A stretch of 64,000 nucleotides of DNA from Micromonospora sp. C28SCA-DRY-2. GTDB taxonomy: Bacteria > Actinomycetota > Actinomycetes > Mycobacteriales > Micromonosporaceae. Shown here in pieces: positions 21,465 to 29,524 of this stretch; within the stretch, counting starts at the first letter, position 1; every line of letters starts with the position of its first letter. The stretch lies in NCBI RefSeq assembly GCF_030519475.1, contig NZ_JAUMKD010000001.1, positions 1,178,001 through 1,242,000 of the forward strand, given 5' to 3'. The position numbers were made by a program, and so were the translations under genes. The notes beneath the pieces are model-generated. The model had not been told where the DNA came from. It saw only the letters and a program-made list of their open reading frames with translations, and searched no databases.

Positions 21465-21504
21465 GCGAAGCGGGCCGCTCCCGGCCGGGAGCGGCCCGCT
21501 TCGC
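21465..21504. terminator. Bidirectional terminator between S1C protease and cbs
   Basis: This is a perfect 40-bp palindrome with 20-nt arms beginning GCGAAGCGGGCC. It lies between two convergent genes, 36 bp after one stop and 13 bp after the other. It is the longest perfect palindrome I found in the window. Confidence 0.8.
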
Positions 21505-21517
21505 GGTCGGTCGTGGA

Positions 21518-22888
<1,371 letters not shown>

Positions 22889-22970
22889 CTCGTTGTGCCC
22901 TTCTCCTCCGGCGCCGGCGCCGGCGGCCGGGCTGGTGATTCGCGGTTTCCCGCGCCCAGGGTACGTCGGG

Positions 22971-23327
22971 TCAGGGCACCACGTGCCCGGGGATCACCGA
23001 CCGGCGACGCTCCTCCCACTCCAGGAAGCGCTCGGTCTCGGCGAGCACGCTGCCGGCCAGCCAGGTGACCATGACCGCGTCGTCGGCCAGGCCGAAGATC
23101 GCCAGCGGGATCTCCGGAAGCAGGTCGATCGGCGAGACGATGTACGCCGTCGCCGCGGTCATCAGGGCCAGCCGGAGCCCACCGTCGTACTCGCCGCGGG
23201 CGGTGGCCCGGATCATCCGGGGCAGCGCCGCCAGCCGCGCCCCGAGCGACGGGCCGCCCCGCGCGCCGGCCATCAGCGCCCGGGCCAGCGCGGTGAACGC
23301 CGCGCTCCGCTTCAACGTCTTCGCCAT
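22971..23327 (-). CDS. YkvA-family (DUF1232) protein
   Basis: This 118-residue protein has the DUF1232 signature AYIVSPIDLLPE in a hydrophobic context, followed by GLADDAVMVTWLAG. The family is probably membrane-associated and has no known function. The start is ATG at 23327, with GGAAGAG directly upstream; 40 further in-frame codons to 23447 lack a start signal. It diverges from the SGNH gene across 161 bp. Confidence 0.88.
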   Translation of the reverse strand: MAKTLKRSAAFTALARALMAGARGGPSLGARLAALPRMIRATARGEYDGGLRLALMTAATAYIVSPIDLLPEIPLAIFGLADDAVMVTWLAGSVLAETERFLEWEERRRSVIPGHVVP

Positions 23328-23439
23328 CTCTTCCGCCCCTCTCCGGGTGCCAGGGTGCCGCGCCCGCGCAACCCCGCGCCGGCCGCTCCGGCCGGCACCC
23401 GTACCGGTACCCAGCCGTCGTGTTCCCGGCACCCCGCCC

Positions 23440-23472
23440 GCCGGCACGACGACAGCGTCCTGTCGTGCCGGC
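23440..23472. promoter_or_regulatory. Inverted repeat abutting the SGNH promoter
   Basis: GCCGGCACGAC and its exact complement are separated by 11 nt and end 4 bp before the TAATGT -10 box at 23477. The position, between -35 and -10, suits an operator better than a terminator. It also lies upstream of the divergent YkvA gene. Confidence 0.4.
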
Positions 23473-23476
23473 GCGA

Positions 23477-23482
23477 TAATGT
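23477..23482 (+). promoter_or_regulatory. -10 box, leaderless SGNH hydrolase gene
   Basis: TAATGT ends 6 nt before the ATG at 23489. Confidence 0.55.
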
Positions 23483-23488
23483 CGCCTC

Positions 23489-24541
23489 ATGGGGGTCGCG
23501 GGTTCCGTCGTACCGGTTGGTCCGGGCTGGCAGCGCGCCCGGCGGGTCGCCCGCCTGGCGGCGATCGGCACGGGCGCGACCGTGGCGGCCGCGGCGGCGA
23601 CCACCGGCGTGCTGCTCGGCCAGGCCCGGCAGGCCCGGCGCACCATCCCGATGGCCGAGGCACCGCCCCCGCGCTGCGACGGGGTCTACGGCGCCAAGCT
23701 GCCCGGCCCGCCGGTCACCATGGTCATCCTCGGCGACTCCTCGGCGGCCGGCTACGGGGTGCACCGTCGCCGGGAGACCCCGGGCGCGCTGCTCGCCACC
23801 GGCCTGTCCCGCCGGTTGCAGCGGCCGGTGCGGCTGCACCGGTTCGCCGTGGTCGGCGCCATCTCCGCCGGGCTCCGGCACCAGGTCGAGGCGGCGCTGG
23901 AGTGCCGGCCCGACATCGCGGTGATCCTGATCGGCGGCAACGACGTCACCAACCGCACCCCGCTCGGGCTGGCCGTGCGCTACCTGGTCGAGGCGGTCCG
24001 GGCGCTGCGCGCCGCCGGCTGCGAGGTGGTCGTCGGCACCTGCCCCGACCTGGGCGCCATCCGGCCGATCCAGCCGCCGCTGCGCTGGCTGGCCCGGCGC
24101 TGGAGTCGCCAGCTCGCCGCCGCGCAGACGGTGGCCGTGGTCGAGGCGGGCGGCTGGACGGTCTCCCTCGGCGACCTGCTCGGCCCCCGGTTCGCGGCCG
24201 AGCCCACCCGGATGTTCGCCTGGGACCGCTTCCACCCGTCCGCCGAGGGCTACGCGGTGGCCGCCGCCGCGCTGCTGCCCACCGTCCTCTCCGCGCTGGG
24301 CGCCGGGCCGGAACGCCGCCCCGCGCCGGTGCGCGGAGAAGGCGTACGGTCGCTGCCGGAGGCCGCGCAGGAGGCGGCCCGGCACGCCGGCACCGAGGTC
24401 AGCGGCACCCAGGTCCGGGGCCGCGACCGCGGTCCCGCCGGCCGCTGGGCGCAGCTGCGCCGGCGGGCGTTCTTCGGTGCCGGTGCCGTGCCGCAACCGG
24501 GTCGCGCCACCGACTCACCCACAGTGGAGGGACTGGCATGA
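23489..24541 (+). CDS. SGNH/GDSL hydrolase, membrane-anchored (copy 1)
   Basis: This 350-residue lipase/esterase-like protein has a hydrophobic anchor at about residues 22-45. The SGNH blocks are ILGDSSAAGYG (Ser84), ILIGGNDVTN (block III) and DRFHPSAEGY (catalytic Asp/His). The substrate is unknown; cell-envelope acyl groups are possible. The last 70 residues are Arg/Pro-rich and lie outside the fold. It is paralogous to the next gene, sharing EVVVGTCPDLGA. Its TGA overlaps the ATG of a repeat mini-ORF at 24538, so the pair is joined by the relay described at 24538-24692. Confidence 0.9.
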   Translation: MGVAGSVVPVGPGWQRARRVARLAAIGTGATVAAAAATTGVLLGQARQARRTIPMAEAPPPRCDGVYGAKLPGPPVTMVILGDSSAAGYGVHRRRETPGALLATGLSRRLQRPVRLHRFAVVGAISAGLRHQVEAALECRPDIAVILIGGNDVTNRTPLGLAVRYLVEAVRALRAAGCEVVVGTCPDLGAIRPIQPPLRWLARRWSRQLAAAQTVAVVEAGGWTVSLGDLLGPRFAAEPTRMFAWDRFHPSAEGYAVAAAALLPTVLSALGAGPERRPAPVRGEGVRSLPEAAQEAARHAGTEVSGTQVRGRDRGPAGRWAQLRRRAFFGAGAVPQPGRATDSPTVEGLA

Positions 24542-24608
24542 GCGAGCGATTCATCAGGCTCAGCGCGACGGTGCCTCGTGGCGGCACGCAGCGCAGCGGA
24601 GTGCCGTC
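24538..24608 (+). repeat. Start-codon repeat, ATG family, unit 1 (mini-ORF of 24 codons)
   Basis: This 71-bp unit begins ATGAGCGAGCGATTCATCAG. Its ATG overlaps the stop of the upstream SGNH gene. It encodes MSERFIRLSATVPRGGTQRS and four more residues, and its TGA (24610-24612) overlaps the next ATG. It is near-identical to unit 2 except for a 9-bp indel and a few substitutions. Confidence 0.7.
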
Positions 24609-24688
24609 ATGAGCGAGCGCAGCGAGCGAATCATCAGGCTCAGCGCGGAGGTGCCTCGTGGCGGCACGCAGCGCAGCGGAGTGCCGTC
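24609..24688 (+). repeat. Start-codon repeat, ATG family, unit 2 (mini-ORF of 27 codons)
   Basis: This 80-bp copy of the unit before it has an extra CAGCGAGCG. It encodes MSERSERIIRLSAEVPRGGT and seven more residues. Its TGA (24690-24692) overlaps the ATG of the second SGNH gene at 24689. Both units are 3n+2 bp long, which keeps every ATGA overlap in register. Confidence 0.7.
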
Positions 24689-25492
24689 ATGAGCGAGCAG
24701 ATGATCACCTCGGGGCTCGCCCGCCGGCTGGGCCGGGCGGCGGCGCTCTCCCTGGTCGCCGGCACGGTGGGCGGCGCGGCCGTCCTCGCCGGCCAGGCCT
24801 TCCTCGCCCGCCACCGCCAGTACGCCCAGCCCGAGCTGGGGCTCGCGCTGCGCGCCACGGTCGGCCGCACGGGCGCGCCGCCGCTGCGGCTGGTGCTGCT
24901 CGGCGACTCGTCCGCCCTCGGGGTCGGGGTCGCCCGCCTCGACGACACGATCGGCGGCCAGCTGGCCAACCTGCTCGCCGAGGGCCCGTCCGGGCGGCAG
25001 GTGCACCTGTCCAGCGTCGGCGTCTCCGGCTCCCGGGCCACCGACCTGGCCACCCAGGTGGCCCGGGCGCTGCTCGGCGAGCGGCCCGACGTGGCGGTGA
25101 TCCTGATCGGCGCCAACGACGCCACCAGCCTGCGCCGCCCGGCCGACGCAGCCGCGTACCTCGGTGCGGCGGTGCACCGGCTGCGCGAGGCCCGGGTGGA
25201 GGTCGTCGTCGGCACCTGCCCCGACCTCGGTGCGGTACGCGCGATCGCGCCCCCGCTGCGGCAGCTCGTCGGCTGGTCCGGGCGGCGCATCGCCCGCGCC
25301 CAGACCGCCGCGGTGCTCGACGCCGGCGGCACGGTGGTCGACCTCGGCACCGAGACCGGGCCGGTGTTCCGGGCCGACGCGGGCACCCTCTGCCACGACG
25401 GCTTCCACCCCTCCGCCGACGGCTACCGGGTCTGGGCGCACGCCCTGCTGCCCGCCGTGGCCGCCGCGGCGGCCGTCGCCTCCCGCCACTGA
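24689..25492 (+). CDS. SGNH/GDSL hydrolase (copy 2)
   Basis: This 267-residue paralogue of the previous hydrolase lacks its Arg/Pro-rich tail. It has a hydrophobic N-terminal helix (about 17-40), LLGDSSALGVG with Ser74, ILIGANDATS and HDGFHPSADGY. All catalytic blocks are present. The ATG at 24689 overlaps the stop of repeat unit 2 and has no independent ribosome site, so its translation probably depends on ribosomes coming from the relay mini-ORFs. A palindromic element follows the gene. Confidence 0.9.
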   Translation: MSEQMITSGLARRLGRAAALSLVAGTVGGAAVLAGQAFLARHRQYAQPELGLALRATVGRTGAPPLRLVLLGDSSALGVGVARLDDTIGGQLANLLAEGPSGRQVHLSSVGVSGSRATDLATQVARALLGERPDVAVILIGANDATSLRRPADAAAYLGAAVHRLREARVEVVVGTCPDLGAVRAIAPPLRQLVGWSGRRIARAQTAAVLDAGGTVVDLGTETGPVFRADAGTLCHDGFHPSADGYRVWAHALLPAVAAAAAVASRH

Positions 25493-25572
25493 CCCGCGCC
25501 CCCGCCGGGGCGTGACCGCCCGACGCCCTGGCCCGGCGGTCGGCGCCCGGGGCCCGGGGCCGGGCCCAGCGA

Positions 25573-25645
25573 GATCGTGCTCGATCCTGGATGTAGTGGC
25601 CTCCGAGCGCCCCGGTGGCCACTACATCCGGAATCGAGCGCGATC
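25573..25645. repeat. Palindromic element, family A, copy 1
   Basis: Two 29-nt arms (GATCGTGCTCGATCC... and its complement) differ at three positions and enclose 15 nt. A second, more degenerate copy is at 55407-55483. It lies between the SGNH gene and the thiolase. Confidence 0.7.
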
Positions 25646-25730
25646 ATCCGGCGGCCGGGGGGCGGCGACCGGTTCCCGGGGTGACATTTCCCGCCGGGTG
25701 CGCGGCTTCCGTGCCAAGTTACCCGGGGGT

Positions 25731-25736
25731 TAACGT
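25731..25736 (+). promoter_or_regulatory. -10 box, leaderless thiolase gene
   Basis: TAACGT ends 6 nt before the ATG at 25743. TTCCGT lies 18 nt upstream as a possible -35. Confidence 0.55.
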
Positions 25737-25742
25737 TGGTTC

Positions 25743-27005
25743 ATGCCGACTGAGTCGTCCCGCGACGCTGTCATCGTCGCCACCGCCCGCTCCCCCATCG
25801 GCCGGGCGCACAAGGGGTCCCTGCGCGAGGTCCGCCCGGACGACCTCGCCGCGACCATCGTCCAGGCCGCGCTCGACAAGATCCCGGCGCTCGACCCGAC
25901 CGAGATCGACGACCTCTACCTCGGGTGCGGCCTGCCCGGCGGCGAGCAGGGCTTCAACATGGCCCGCGTGGTGGCCACCCTGATGGGCCTGGACGGCCTG
26001 CCGGGCGCCACCGTCACCCGCTACTGCGCCTCGTCGTTGCAGACCACCCGGATGGCGATGCACGCGATCCGGGCCGGCGAGGGCGACGTCTTCATCTCCG
26101 CCGGCGTCGAGTGCGTCTCCCGCTACGCGCGCGGCAACTCCGACGCCCTGCCGCCGGAGGCGCAGGCGCTGGTGGGCGGCGGCTGGGAGAACCCGCGGTT
26201 CGCCGAGGCGCGGCAGCGGTCCAAGGCGCGCGCCGAGGCCGGCGCCCCCGTCTGGACCGACCCGCGCGAGGCCGGCGAGCTGCCGGACATCTACCTCGCC
26301 ATGGGGCAGACCGCCGAGAACCTGGCCCAGGTCTACGACGTGACCCGCGCCGACATGGACGAGTTCGGCGTACGCAGCCAGAACCTGGCCGAGAAGGCGA
26401 TCGCCGACGGCTTCTGGGCCCGGGAGATCACCCCGGTCACCACTCCGGACGGCACCGTGGTCAGCACCGACGACGGCCCGCGTCCCGGGGTCACCCTGGA
26501 GGGTGTCGCCGGGCTGAAGCCGGTGTTCCGCCCGGACGGCCGGATCACCGCCGGCAACTGCTGCCCGCTCAACGACGGCGCGGCCGCCGTGGTGGTGATG
26601 AGCGCCCAGCGGGCCCGGGACCTGGGGCTCACCCCGCTGGCCCGGATCGTCTCCACCGGCGTCACCGCGCTCTCCCCGGAGATCATGGGCCTCGGCCCGG
26701 TCGAGGCGTCCAAGCAGGCGCTGAAGCGGGCCGGCATGACCATCGACGACGTCGACCTGGTGGAGATCAACGAGGCGTTCGCGGCCCAGGTGATCCCCTC
26801 CTACCGCCAGCTCGGCATCCCGCTGGAGAAGCTGAACGTGGCCGGCGGCGCCATCGCCGTGGGACACCCGTTCGGCATGACCGGCGCCCGGATCACCGGC
26901 ACCCTGCTCAACGCCCTGGAGTGGCACGACAAGAGCATCGGCCTGGAGACGATGTGCGTCGGCGGCGGCCAGGGCATGGCCATGGTCCTCGAACGCCTCA
27001 GCTGA
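25743..27005 (+). CDS. Thiolase (acetyl-CoA C-acyltransferase)
   Basis: This 420-residue thiolase condenses or cleaves acyl-CoAs. The nucleophilic cysteine is residue 95 (VTRYCASSLQT). GGAIAVGHPFGMTGAR supplies the histidine and ETMCVGGGQGMA the second cysteine. The internal region with GNSDALPPEAQ and RQRSKARAEAG is typical of FadA-like degradative thiolases. Whether it serves beta-oxidation or acetoacetyl-CoA synthesis cannot be told; no other beta-oxidation gene is nearby. The start is ATG at 25743, immediately after a leaderless-type -10. Confidence 0.93.
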   Translation: MPTESSRDAVIVATARSPIGRAHKGSLREVRPDDLAATIVQAALDKIPALDPTEIDDLYLGCGLPGGEQGFNMARVVATLMGLDGLPGATVTRYCASSLQTTRMAMHAIRAGEGDVFISAGVECVSRYARGNSDALPPEAQALVGGGWENPRFAEARQRSKARAEAGAPVWTDPREAGELPDIYLAMGQTAENLAQVYDVTRADMDEFGVRSQNLAEKAIADGFWAREITPVTTPDGTVVSTDDGPRPGVTLEGVAGLKPVFRPDGRITAGNCCPLNDGAAAVVVMSAQRARDLGLTPLARIVSTGVTALSPEIMGLGPVEASKQALKRAGMTIDDVDLVEINEAFAAQVIPSYRQLGIPLEKLNVAGGAIAVGHPFGMTGARITGTLLNALEWHDKSIGLETMCVGGGQGMAMVLERLS

Positions 27006-27036
27006 GCCAGCACCCGGTGCCGGCAAGGGCCCGGGG

Positions 27037-27357
27037 TCAGAGCGCGCCGCGGGTCGCCGTCACCTCGGCGGCGGCCCGCGCCAGCACCTCGGGTGGCGGG
27101 CCGGCGGCGACCAGGTCGGCGGCGACCACCCGGAGCTGGTCGGGCAGGGCGAGGTCGTTGTCGAGCCGGGGCACCGTACGGCGGGGTTGCCCCTCGGCGT
27201 CGGCGGCCAGGTTGGCCACCTCCTGCACCAGCCGGTGCACCAGGTCCCCCCGCGCCGCGTTGCCGCCCGCCGCGGCGGCCGCCCACCGCGGCTGCTCCCA
27301 GTGCCCCACCTGCCGCACCAGCAACTCCACCGCCCGCCCCAACTCCGTCCCACTCAC
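27037..27357 (-). CDS. Small conserved hypothetical protein
   Basis: This 106-residue helical, soluble protein (starts VSGTELGRAVELLVRQVGHW) has no recognised domain. Coding is supported by strong third-position GC, by the absence of a competing frame, and by TAGGGT ending 6 nt before GTG 27357. Similar short proteins occur in Micromonosporaceae as far as I recall, but no function is known. It converges on the thiolase, 31 bp away. Confidence 0.72.
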   Translation of the reverse strand: MSGTELGRAVELLVRQVGHWEQPRWAAAAAGGNAARGDLVHRLVQEVANLAADAEGQPRRTVPRLDNDLALPDQLRVVAADLVAAGPPPEVLARAAAEVTATRGAL

Positions 27358-27363
27358 CCGCCC

Positions 27364-27369
27364 ACCCTA
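27364..27369 (-). promoter_or_regulatory. -10 box, leaderless small protein gene
   Basis: TAGGGT on the minus strand ends 6 nt before GTG 27357. Confidence 0.5.
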
Positions 27370-27383
27370 CGACCCCCCCTCCT

Positions 27384-27444
27384 GTTGATCATGAGGTTGG
27401 CGGCGGCAACCGCGATCCACTTCGCCGCCAACCTCATGATCAAC
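27384..27444. repeat. Palindromic element, family B, copy 1
   Basis: Perfect 22-nt arms (GTTGATCATGAGGTTGGCGG plus CG, and the complement) enclose 17 nt. Related copies are at 49640-49700 and, as a half-site, near 55572-55592. Confidence 0.75.
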
Positions 27445-27462
27445 GGGGATCCGGGGTGGGGG

Positions 27463-28221
27463 TTAGCGGCGGAGGTAGGAGAGGAGGCGGAGGATCTGCC
27501 AGTAGAGGAAGATCAGGCCGACCAGCACGCCGAAGGCGCAGAGCCAGGCGTACCGGCGGGGCAGGGCGGCCCGGACCGACCGCTCGACCAGGTCGAAGTC
27601 GAGGATGAAGCTGAGCGCGCCCGCGATGATGGCGACCACCGAGAAGGCGTACGCGGGCCAAGCGACCTCGCCGGTGAGGCTGTAGATCTCCAGCCCCTGC
27701 CGGCCGGTGACCAGGTAGACGACCAGGTTGACCAGGCTGATCGCGACGATGCCGAGCAGCGTGCCGACCACCAGCCGGGCCAGCAGCGGCGTGGCCCGGA
27801 CCAGCCGGGCCCGGTAGAGCAGCGCCATGCCGAGGAAGACGCCGAAGGTGCCGGCCACCGCCTGCACCACGATGCCCGGGTAGACCATCTCGAACGCCCG
27901 GCTGGCCACCCCCAGCAGCAGCCCCTGGAGCAGGGCGTAGCCGACGATCGGCACCGGATTGGTGATGCCCCGCCAGGAGATCACCACGGCGAGCACCACC
28001 CCGGCCAGCGCGGTGCCGGCCAGCGCGGCGGGCACCCAGACCGCCTGCGGCACCACCACCCAGGCGGCCGCGGCGGTGACCCCGGTGAGCAGCAGCAGCC
28101 CGACCGTGCGGACCACCACGTCGTCGACGGTCATCGCCTCCGCACCGCCGATACCGAGCACCCGCCGCTGCACCCGGCTGGTCTCGTCCAGCCGGGTCAG
28201 CACCGGGTTGCTGCTGCGCAC
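27463..28221 (-). CDS. Bax inhibitor-1/YccA-family membrane protein (copy 1)
   Basis: This 252-residue protein has seven predicted transmembrane helices, starting near residue 38 (VVVRTVGLLLLTGVTAAAAW). The family (YccA/TMBIM) includes proton-sensitive calcium leak channels and FtsH modulators, so a role here is only inferred. The N-terminus MRSSNPVLTRLDE closely matches that of the neighbouring paralogue. The C-terminus ends FLYWQILRLLSYLRR. A hairpin and GC-rich spacer separate it from copy 2. Confidence 0.9.
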   Translation of the reverse strand: MRSSNPVLTRLDETSRVQRRVLGIGGAEAMTVDDVVVRTVGLLLLTGVTAAAAWVVVPQAVWVPAALAGTALAGVVLAVVISWRGITNPVPIVGYALLQGLLLGVASRAFEMVYPGIVVQAVAGTFGVFLGMALLYRARLVRATPLLARLVVGTLLGIVAISLVNLVVYLVTGRQGLEIYSLTGEVAWPAYAFSVVAIIAGALSFILDFDLVERSVRAALPRRYAWLCAFGVLVGLIFLYWQILRLLSYLRR

Positions 28222-28364
28222 GTCGCCTCCTCCGCCGCGTACCCCTCGCTGTCACTCTGCCCCGGCCGGCCCGGCGGCGACGGGCAAACGCCGCGGCCCG
28301 GCGCGGGCGGCAGCCGGGCCGGGAAACGACGCCGCGGCCCGGCGCGCGCGGCGGCGGAAAGCGA

Positions 28365-28399
28365 CGGCGCCCGCCACCGCGGTGCGGGGACGGGCGCCG
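28365..28399 (-). terminator. Hairpin downstream of Bax inhibitor-like copy 2
   Basis: CGGCGCCCG and its complement are separated by 17 nt, 18 bp after the stop at 28417. The surrounding 100 bp are very GC-rich, with an imperfect direct repeat of CCGCGGCCCGGCGCG. Confidence 0.45.
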
Positions 28400-28416
28400 G
28401 TCGGCTGCGGGCGGGG

Positions 28417-29232
28417 TCAGTCGTCGCCCTGGAAGTAGCTCAGCAGGCGGAGCACCTCGAGGTAGAGCCAGACCAGGCTGACCAGGATGCCGAAGGCGGC
28501 CACCCAGGAGTAGCGCTGCGGCAGGCCCATCCGGACGCCGTCCTCGACCTCCTTGAAGCTGAGCACGAAGCTCAGCGAGGCGACCACGATGCAGACCAGG
28601 CTGAAGCCGATGGCCAGCGGGCTGCCGTCGCGCAGGCCGGTGTTGACGCCGAAGAGCGCGAACACCAGGTTGATCAGCATGACCGCGAAGAGGCCGGCCA
28701 TGACGGCGATCATGCCCTTGACGAACTTCGGGGTCGCCCGGATGACCTTCGCCTTGTAGAGCATGGCCATCAGGAAGAAGACACCGAAGGTGGCCACCAC
28801 GGCCTGGAGCACGATGCCGTCGTAGAGCGAGTCGAAGGCCTTGCTGACCATGCCGACGAAGACGCCCTCGACGACGGCGTACGTGACGACCAGCGCCGGA
28901 TTCGCCATCCGGGAGAACGAGATGATCAGGCCGAGCACCAGACCGACGATCGCGGCGCCCATCCAGGCGACGCCGACCAGAGCGTCGGGCACCAGCACCC
29001 AGGCGGCCGCGGCGGAGACGCCGAGGATGCCCAGGAGCGTGACGGTCTTCACCACGACGTCGTCGAGCGTCATGGGGGCGACGGTCGGCGGCGCAACCGG
29101 GTAGCCCGCCTCCGTCGGGTACTGCTGGGGGTAGCCGGGCTGTCCGTACGGCCCGGTCGGGGCGTACCCGGCGGAGCGCTCCCGCTCGGCCGCCTGGCCG
29201 AGCCGGGCGAGCACCGGGTTCGAAGTCTTCAC
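28417..29232 (-). CDS. Bax inhibitor-1/YccA-family membrane protein (copy 2)
   Basis: This 271-residue paralogue of the adjacent gene has a Tyr/Pro/Gly-rich N-terminal tail (GYAPTGPYGQPGYPQQYP) before the seven helices. The shared opening VKTSNPVLARLG and shared closing LRLLSY show they arose by tandem duplication. The start is GTG at 29232, with GGGAGG 7 nt upstream; the frame is open for 16 more codons without a ribosome site. The bldA-like tRNA gene lies just upstream on the same strand. Confidence 0.92.
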   Translation of the reverse strand: MKTSNPVLARLGQAAERERSAGYAPTGPYGQPGYPQQYPTEAGYPVAPPTVAPMTLDDVVVKTVTLLGILGVSAAAAWVLVPDALVGVAWMGAAIVGLVLGLIISFSRMANPALVVTYAVVEGVFVGMVSKAFDSLYDGIVLQAVVATFGVFFLMAMLYKAKVIRATPKFVKGMIAVMAGLFAVMLINLVFALFGVNTGLRDGSPLAIGFSLVCIVVASLSFVLSFKEVEDGVRMGLPQRYSWVAAFGILVSLVWLYLEVLRLLSYFQGDD

Positions 29233-29342
29233 TGTCAGGCCTCCCTCAGGGGGTTGATGCACGTGAACGTGCACCGTCAAGAGTAAACGGCCCGGCCGGT
29301 CCCGTGGAGATCAGCGACCTGAAGGGAAGCTGAAAGTGTCGG

Positions 29343-29423
29343 TGCCCGGGGCGGGGGTCGAACCCGCACGCCTTGCGGCAGCCGCTTTTAAGGCGGCCGT
29401 GTCTGCCGTTCCACCACCCGGGC
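29343..29423 (-). tRNA. bldA: tRNA-Leu (anticodon UAA), bldA-like
   Basis: This is an 81-nt cloverleaf. The acceptor is GCCCGGG/CCCGGGC with discriminator A. The anticodon stem is GCCGC/GCGGC around the loop CTTAAAA, so the anticodon is UAA. A short extra arm follows, then the T-arm GCGGG-TTCGACC-CCCGC. CCA is not encoded. It reads UUA, the rarest codon at this GC content, and corresponds to bldA, the developmental tRNA of Streptomyces. By eye I found no in-frame TTA in the genes of this window. Confidence 0.92.
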
Positions 29424-29511
29424 GAGGGACACCGGCGCGTCGACACGCGCGGTGCAGTGTCACGGTAGCGGGTCGTCGGCGACCCGGCGTACCCCGTCGC
29501 CCGGCCCACAC

Positions 29512-29517
29512 TAGGGT
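29512..29517 (+). promoter_or_regulatory. -10 box, leaderless GT-C-like gene
   Basis: TAGGGT ends 7 nt before GTG 29525. Confidence 0.55.
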
Positions 29518-29524
29518 CGAGACC

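Noticed and set aside
24578..25492. SGNH copy 2 starting at 24578
   Set aside because: The added residues are an out-of-phase reading of the repeat units; ATG 24689 overlaps the mini-ORF stop.
28222..28416. Short gene in the GC-rich spacer between the two Bax-inhibitor-like genes
   Set aside because: There is only imperfect repeated GC-rich sequence and a hairpin; no start codon with a ribosome site or -10 was found.
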